DNA of 64,000 nucleotides from Dipetalonema caudispina (Eukaryota; Nematoda; Chromadorea; Rhabditida; Onchocercidae), in contig JABVXV010000214.1 of NCBI GenBank assembly GCA_013365325.1, positions 46,558-110,557 of the forward strand, given 5' to 3'. A program made the translations under genes and the position numbers. The notes below the pieces were generated by a model. The model was given only the letters and a program-made list of their open reading frames with translations, did no database searches and was not told where the DNA came from. Shown piece after piece: positions 57,621 to 64,000 of this stretch; the first letter of the stretch is position 1; each line of letters begins with the position of its first letter.

Positions 57621-58399
57621 AAATCATACTAGCACAAAAACTATGAATTGAACAAATAACATTTTATTTGAATCTTATTTCTCTCTCTCTCATATATAAA
57701 GTTTATTATAATAGTATCTTCTGCTTCTAACATAACCATAAATTTTCAGCAATTTATTGACTTCATGCAAAAAGTTTAATAAAGTAACGACTTATGACAG
57801 GCATAACGGATATGATGGAAATGACATATTTATACGAATTATCCGTCTTTGAAGAAAAAGTCATGCTAAGTTTTTCCGATATGTTGCCAAATTCCAACAC
57901 GATGAAGTATTATTATCGCTGCACAAATAGTTTAAATATAACCATGTATTTGACTGAGTAAGAAGATTTGGATGATTTTATCTTACAAAGTATAAATATA
58001 TGACTGATGAAATAAAACGATAGCAGAAATTAAAACACGCAACTGTTGAACAGCAATAAAAGATGAACTTATAAATGTAAAAAAATTTATTAGCAAATTT
58101 ATACGAAAATAAACTTCGATAAGCACAACCGCAAAGGTGTTTTAACATTTGCAAACGATGGTGAAATGACTGTGAATTTTGAATCTTGAAATTTACGGCT
58201 TCATATTATAATGAATTGTCATATAAATATAATTATATTATATATTATTTAAAGGCTTATTTCTTACAATATTCTTGTCTTGTTTAGAATTCTGAAGTGC
58301 AAATTTTCATGGTACAAAAGTCAAATTTATTCTACTGGAATCGGCAAAAATGTATTAATTATTATGGCCGCTACTTTGATTGATAAAAGTGTTTAAGTC
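57621..58399. other. Intergenic region upstream of the orphan gene
   Basis: About 780 bp, AT-rich, including a CTCTCTCTCT tract near 57680. Presumably the promoter of the orphan gene. Nothing else recognised. Confidence 0.4.
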
Positions 58400-59160
58400 A
58401 AGTAATAATTTTGACCTCTGTTAGCCACGTCCAATCTGCTTTACAGCTATTTTCGTTTATTAAGTTAGCCTTTCCCACTTTGATTAAGTCGCTTAATAAG
58501 GTGATGAGTTCTTTTTTGGTCTTCCCGAATGGCTTCAAGACTGAAACTTTCCGGAAATATACTCTACAATCTATTATTTTCTTGGCCCCTTTCCACCACT
58601 TCTTCCCCGGTTAAACCAATTATTTTGTCGATATCCAGCGCATATAGCATATTTATTAGTTTCAGATTAATTTTACAGATGTGTTTTTTACTGTTTTACC
58701 TCTTTCATTTGTGATTTAAAGCACGTCCAGCTTGAAGACAATTCAGGCACATATTATTTTCTCTTAACCGTTTCATTATTTGTTCGAAATTAGGATACGT
58801 TTAGCATTCGTTATCCCAGTGATCCTTTTTACAGAAGGCGCAAGATCATCTTTGCTTAGCCTCTTTGAATTCGTATTCTTTTTAAAATTGTGTGCTCGCC
58901 GTGCTGTTATCGCTGAAACCTAAGTTTGTTGTGTAGTATATCGTAAGTATGGGTTTGGTTTATTCTTAATTGGCTTCTGCTCCTTTCCAGTACTGAGGGA
59001 CTGGCAACTTGCTGGCAATGAATCTTAGTCTTTCTGGATTCACTATTTTGATTTTGCGGCGCAAGAGCAAAATCATTTTATTTTGCTGTGGTCTGTAATA
59101 TGCTGTTGTTGTCTGTCGTTTTGAACTCCTTTTTGCGTTGACACAGAGCTAGTTTTGTGG
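58400..59160 (-). mobile_element. Decayed retroelement gag remnant (BEL/Pao-like zinc knuckles)
   Basis: On the minus strand a CCHC zinc knuckle CAFCKKDHWDNEC (spacing C-x2-C-x4-H-x4-C, 58804-58842) is followed in the same frame by FEQIMKRLRENNMCLNCLQA and a GR-x3-NH stretch resembling a second knuckle (to about 58710). This paired arrangement is typical of gag proteins of BEL/Pao LTR retrotransposons. Several in-frame stops interrupt it, one directly after the first knuckle, so it is a fossil. The surrounding 58400-59160 is visibly less AT-rich than the deserts and probably belongs to the same insertion, but I could not identify reverse transcriptase, protease or paired LTRs. Confidence 0.55.
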
Positions 59161-59423
59161 TCTCGCTTACGTAACTATCCTCTTCACAGTGATACAACAA
59201 TCATTTTGTTGAACTCTAATGGTTGCTTTGTCGTAATCACTGTAGTATTTTATGTATAATAGTGTATTTTATAGTTGATCAATACTGTATTTTTTGCTTT
59301 ATGTTGTTCTTTTCATAACAGAATTCTTGTCGCAAAAATTGAGATAATAAATATTCATTTCTGATTAAAGCAATTCATCTTATAAATTGTTTAACACAAA
59401 TCATTTAGCTTAGTTTCATCCTT

Positions 59424-59542
59424 GTCAAGATAAGATTGCTACACAGTATGCCTTTGTTGTCTAAGTTTAAGATAGGATTGTAACACAATCTGCTTTGTTA
59501 TCTGTGCTTATGGCAAGATTATAACAGTGTGCCTTTTGTTTA
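59424..59542. repeat. Degenerate three-copy tandem repeat, about 40 bp unit
   Basis: Three diverged copies of a CAAGATAAGATTG-TAACACA-T-TGCCTTTGTT-TCT pattern at 59424-59464, 59465-59506 and 59507-59542. It lies between the gag fossil and the P450 and could be part of the old element. Confidence 0.6.
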
Positions 59543-59869
59543 CTATTCCCACTCCAAACATATACATACATTGGTCATTTTTATTTCATTTGGGTCTTTC
59601 AACTGAAATTCAGCCTAGTGACTTTCACGCCAAATCTCCATATTTAGCTTACCACACCATCACCAAATTATATTATAACGCCTGCATAATTGCTCTGCTA
59701 TTCAATAAAATCTGTATTCAACTACTTGTTTGTGATACACGATTAAGAGTACTTTACTGTTTCGATGAAAACTCCTCCACAAAAATCTTTTACGACAATC
59801 GATACTTTGTTAACCAAATGAAGAGTCAAATTAATTTCATGCAGTCTGATGCAGACGAGAAACTTATAT

Positions 59870-62800
59870 TCATCTTCTTTCCAAGCGAACAGGAAAACCC
59901 TTGCTCGATTTCAGAGAGCATTCCGGTATCGGTCGATTTTCTGCCTCTGGTATCATTGAAATGACTCGATAACGTCTCAAAATATGAGCCAGAGTTACTG
60001 TCATTTTCAACATAGCAAATTTGTTGCCTGCATTAAAAGATATACCAGTAAAAAAGTCCTTACCAAACGCTTTTTCACTTTTTTTGGGATGAAATGCACA
60101 GAGAATATCAGTGGAGATATGTCACAAATGTAAAATGTAACTTAAGTTAAAAGTTGATGAACAATGCGTTGCTTTTATCAATTATCTATGTTACATATTC
60201 CATATTAAAGGAAATATATGTATGTTAGTCATTCCATATTTTTAGGGCATTATATGTTTGGCATGAATTCCCCTTACCGATACAATTTCGAATTCCTGCA
60301 GAAAATGGCACAAAGGCGAATGGGTCACGATTTTCCACTTTATCGGGAGCAAAGTGCTCGGGATCATATTCTTCTGGATTGTCATAATGCTAAAATACTG
60401 AGGCAATTATCGGCAAAATGGTTCGATTGTCTATGGGAAAAATAGTATCATGTCAAATCAGTCTTAATGAGAAGTGGTTCATTCCATTTAGAGCGTGCAG
60501 GGAAGTACTAAAAATATTCATTACAACAGGGTACCCCGCGATTTTTTCAAGAATTTTAAAAGTTAACCTTTGGGTCTCGCATGAGGGAGAATAGACATAT
60601 GTAGCAAGTGGTACCTGCTGGTACTGTATAGCCGCCTAAAAAGAATAGTAATTTGCTGCAGCAGCAAGCAAACAGTTTGGCAGAACATTTGAATAAATAA
60701 GTAATTTTCAGCTGTAAAGATCAATTCAAAACGCACAAACGTCAAGATCGATGGATATTTTCCGTCCTATTATTATCACATTCGGCGTTATACGACTCGT
60801 CTCACATATGCACTGATTAAGATACTTGAGCTCTTTGATGTCATCGATAGTAATGTCGCGTTCCGTCTCGCCTACAAGCAATATATGTTTAATACATTCG
60901 TTGAAGAAATGAAGAGTGTTTTTTCTACGGTGGGGAAAAAGTTTTTGGAATACATAAAAAGTATTTGACAGATGCTTGTTTGATTTCTTCGAGAACATTA
61001 CCGAGAACTCGTTTTAGTTCTTCGTACACTTTTTCCTGGTAATGCTGTCGGTGTCCCAGTGCAAATAGGTTGAAACCAACTTGCAGCGGTGTTGGATTAC
61101 TTCCTGGATGATCAAAATTAGTTAATACTTTTACGGTCGGTCCTATGAGTGACAGCAAAACAAGTAGGAGGTTTGCCATATTCGAGCTTCGATTATGCAA
61201 TTATTCATTAATTTTCTAATGCGAAGTAGGCAAGTTGTTTCGGACGAAACATTTGAAATATTTTGGAAAACGTTCATAAATTTATACCTGTGGCCATGAT
61301 CGTGTTGATCTGATCAAAGATTTCTTCTTCGGTCAACTTGTATTGATCACGGACGCTGAAGAGCAAATCTATGAAGGTTAGTTGCTTCTTACCGCCGGCT
61401 GATAAATCGTCCATGGATGGCTGATTGTCGAAAGCCTCCCATTCCTTTTTTTTTCCTTTCCATTATCTAATGAAGCAAGCAACGAATTCAGAAAGCTTTC
61501 TCTCAAAATTAAATTTTGTGGGATGCAATTTGTGGGATTTGCCATCATGCAGTTTTTCTAAATGTCTCTAATATAATTAGCTTTCCAAGTAATTCCGCTG
61601 GCTGATACACAGCAACGTGAAAAGATTCACTGCTTAAGAAGCATTTCAAAACTTCCTTCAATGAAAACAAATTCAATTTAGAGGGAAAAAGATTAAATTC
61701 AGATAAATTTATTATTTTACAGGTATTCTGCCCATTTCCCTTTCCAAAACGAAAAGATAATGTACTTCTCTAGTGAGTTCTTTACACATATCGCAGCAGT
61801 GTTCCAGTTTCCGATTAAAGCCAGAGAGCGAACGAATGGGGGCAAACCAGTACCATGGATATCGAATTCCTGCCCACGCCAGCTCCTCAAATGATTCTGT
61901 CCCCTTGAGATATGGATAATCAATGCCTGAATCTTGTGCGTCAATCTTTACACCCATAGCCGTTTCTGGAATGAATCCTTTCTGGAATCAATTAATATAC
62001 AGATGCGAAACACAGATGTTAACACAAAAATACAATGTGGTATGATAAAAAGTTTCTGATTAACGGAATGAAAGGGCAAATTTAAAAAATTTAATTGAAA
62101 AAACGAATGGCCCGTACTGCAAGTGGGCTGTGGAATACGGTAGGACATGTATCGAGTGAACTGATGACAATGCAAATTGCTTAAAAGACAAATTAATAGT
62201 GATTTAGGCTGAATTGCGAGATGATTATCCTTTCTTTCAACATGTCATGCTATCCACCTAACGTTTATTGTCAACCACTTTGTTATTTTCAAATGACAAA
62301 ATCCATAAAGAAAAGCAAACCTGCAATGATGTCTAATCCATGGCGCCGCAAATAGGGTAGTAAATCAAAAGTTTCGTTGGTGTCACTATGTTTATTCAAA
62401 ATTTCTAACAAAATCTAAAACTGTTGATAAAAAGGAATTTACTTGAGTCACAGAGGAAATAAAACTTTTCGTCGTGGGTAAATGGGCAAAAAATTCAAAC
62501 GCGATGGTAGGGAAGTCCATTATCAATTACAAAGAGTTATGCGAATGAAACTTCCAGTTACATCTTCAATGACGTGCTAAAATTCAAAGATGTATGATCG
62601 TGAAGTTGATTATGGAAGTGGAGATATATCTTTGAAAATGTACGGAGTTTTTGAATATAGGCTAAATACTGAGAACTCGGACAACTTCATTTAGACTATC
62701 TCTACCATTTAGTTAAACTTAATATCATTTGATAAAGTAGCAAACTTTTGTTTGCTCGTTAAATACTTCCACGTATCGCCGCAAAATATTGAAATGAAAT

Positions 62801-63806
62801 ATTTGTGTCAGCATCCGTCTCTCCTTGAACCATGCATCGCCGGATCTGTAAATTTTTGCAAAATTTTCAATCCTTATTGTTATTGATATTAATCTGATAC
62901 GGATGATTTTAGGTAATTGGAATCTTAGTAAAACTACAATTGTTTTTTTCGATCGCTAAACCATAGAACTGAAATTAACTTACACGGTCAATAGACCATT
63001 ACCGAACAATGGTTTTAAGGAATTATAGTCATCGGTTTTATATGTTAATGTCGCATTTTCGAATACGACCTTCAATGAAGAAAAATAAAAGGAACTGTTA
63101 GAATCGTTTTTTAGCGCACAGATATGTTATAATTGAAAATCCAATAACCAATCGAATAATGAACCATCTTTTTATATTTAGTATTCAGAAAGATTTTATG
63201 GTTCAAAAGATTTCTTAGAACAGATTGCAAAACTTAAAAATTTATTCACCAAATTACGAACTTTAGCACTCGGTGATCTCGTTAGCCATAACGTTGGTTT
63301 CAAGCCAAACCAAAGACATACTATTCCATGATCATGCTCATAAGCATATTTCCGAAAGATTTTTTCCAACTGATAAGTGAATTCTAAATAAGCAATGATT
63401 TGAAACTGACGTACTTCCATTAAATTTTTTCACAAGTTTAATGTGTGGAAAATTTTCAAGGTCTCCTCATTTCGTTCAAGTTAAAATGTAAAAAGTAGGT
63501 TCGCAACTTCGTTTAACAATCTTAGTGGACTCAGACAACAAGTCTGATTTAATCTCTTAATATGTAAGTTTATCGAATAAATTCATTATAAAATGCAGAG
63601 ATGTTATTGATGAAAAGACTGAACATACGTTCACGGTCTATCTTGAACTGTAATACTTCTGCAAGCATTTGTAAAAAACTTGGCCCAGGAAGTTTATTAA
63701 TTAATCTAATAAAACGCCATTCCTCTGCTATTTTCTGCTTCACTTGCTTTGCATATTTTATAATTAAGACAAATAACAGAGATAGCAGCAATAAAGCAGT
63801 AAGCAT
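59870..63806 (-). CDS. Cytochrome P450, CYP4 clan (about 514 aa, one frame offset)
   Basis: Haem-thiolate monooxygenase anchored in the ER. Twelve exons: 63629-63806, 63250-63383, 62984-63069, 62746-62845, 62321-62414, 61766-61965, 61288-61466, 61002-61103, 60737-60871, 60568-60635, 60278-60389, 59870-60027; stop TGA. N-terminal anchor MLTALLLLSLLFVLIIKYAK, proline hinge NKLPGPS, helix C SGDAWFKERRMLTQIFHF, CYP4-type block ETAMGVKIDAQDS, helix K ETSR (381-384), PEHF, and haem loop FSAGIRNCIG with Cys461. The start follows a TTTTCAG acceptor at 63809-63810. Exon 7 carries nine A's (61446-61454 on the plus strand as T's); the frame fits its upstream junction only with eight, giving IMERKKKEWEAF. 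Helix I reads ATGSNPTPLQ where the family has (A/G)Gx(D/E)T(T/S). Length is normal for a P450. Close to a decayed mobile element. Confidence 0.87.
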
Positions 63807-63808
63807 TC

Positions 63809-63810
63809 CT
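63809..63810 (-). other. Probable SL trans-splice acceptor of the P450 gene
   Basis: Minus-strand GCGAATTTTCAG ends here, two bases before the P450 ATG at 63804-63806. This decides that start over the in-frame ATGs upstream at 63869 and 63863. Confidence 0.6.
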
Positions 63811-63946
63811 GAAAATTCGCAAAAAAACGGTGTTAAGTAGTGCAACGATTCTAAATGTCGCATTAGCAATTATGATTTGATGACTGAAGAATACACAATG
63901 TTAATTAATTTTTTAACGTCTATATCAGTCGTTATTTTACTTTCAG

Positions 63947-64000
63947 ATGCAACCAACCCGTGTTGTTCAATATACGTTTACAACTTCATCATCCAATGAG
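63947..64000 (+). CDS. First 18 codons of an unidentified plus-strand gene (partial)
   Basis: ATTTTACTTTCAG runs directly into ATG at 63947, and the frame stays open to the window end: MQPTRVVQYTFTTSSSNE. The acceptor abutting the ATG is typical of SL trans-splicing. It is divergent from the P450, with only about 136 bp between the two acceptors, so the two may share a promoter region. Too short to identify. Confidence 0.55.
   Translation, partial: MQPTRVVQYTFTTSSSNE

Noticed and set aside
59527..59964. 145-codon plus-strand ORF, the longest unspliced one in the window
   Set aside because: It is antisense to the last P450 exon, which has a clear haem-protein C-terminus, and begins in repeat sequence.
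61717..61944. Second minus-strand ORF overlapping P450 exon 6
   Set aside because: Wrong-frame shadow; the frame with ETAMGVKIDAQ is the real one.

Overview
This is eukaryotic nuclear DNA, almost certainly from a nematode. It is very AT-rich, has many short-to-medium introns bounded by GT and TTTCAG-like acceptors, and most gene starts sit a few bases after a TTTCAG/TTTTAG acceptor with no upstream exon needed, as expected for spliced-leader trans-splicing. Introns of roughly 100-900 bp and kilobase gene deserts look more like a clade III (filarial/spirurid) worm than Caenorhabditis; the genus is an inference from style only. All gene models were assembled by hand from exon phases. Every junction listed keeps the frame, except one junction in the orphan gene at 53328-57614 and one homopolymer in the P450.

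Layout. 1-165 (-): N-terminus of an Aurora kinase. 2069-3545 (-): small MADF-domain protein. 5192-8551 (-): hnRNP K with three KH domains, divergent from 9614-11164 (+), a short NUP42-like CCCH protein. 12387-15235 (+): cyclin C. 15.2-21.7 kb: gene desert. 21722-25749 (+): TTD14-like P-loop ATPase. 25.7-30.0 kb: desert. 29979-41207 (-): class I myosin of the Myo1e/f (HUM-1) type with TH1 and SH3 tail, 24 coding exons. 41.2-48.1 kb: desert. 48132 and 48873 (+): two identical elongator tRNA-Met(CAT) genes. 50836-52893 (-) and 53328-57614 (-): two adjacent genes I do not recognise, one ending in a membrane anchor. 58.4-59.2 kb: fossil of a retroelement gag. 59870-63806 (-): CYP4-clan cytochrome P450. 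63947-64000 (+): first codons of another gene, divergent from the P450.

Functionally the left part is a nuclear/RNA and cell-cycle set: Aurora (mitosis), MADF factor, hnRNP K, nuclear-pore NUP42 (mRNA export) and cyclin C (Mediator kinase module). They are neighbours, but spacing and strand do not support one operon. The middle holds a cytoskeletal motor and an ATPase. The right end is accessory: lineage-restricted proteins, a decayed mobile element and a P450 with unusual features. The best candidates for something undescribed are the two orphan genes at 50.8-57.6 kb, which may be one complex locus making soluble and membrane-tethered products.
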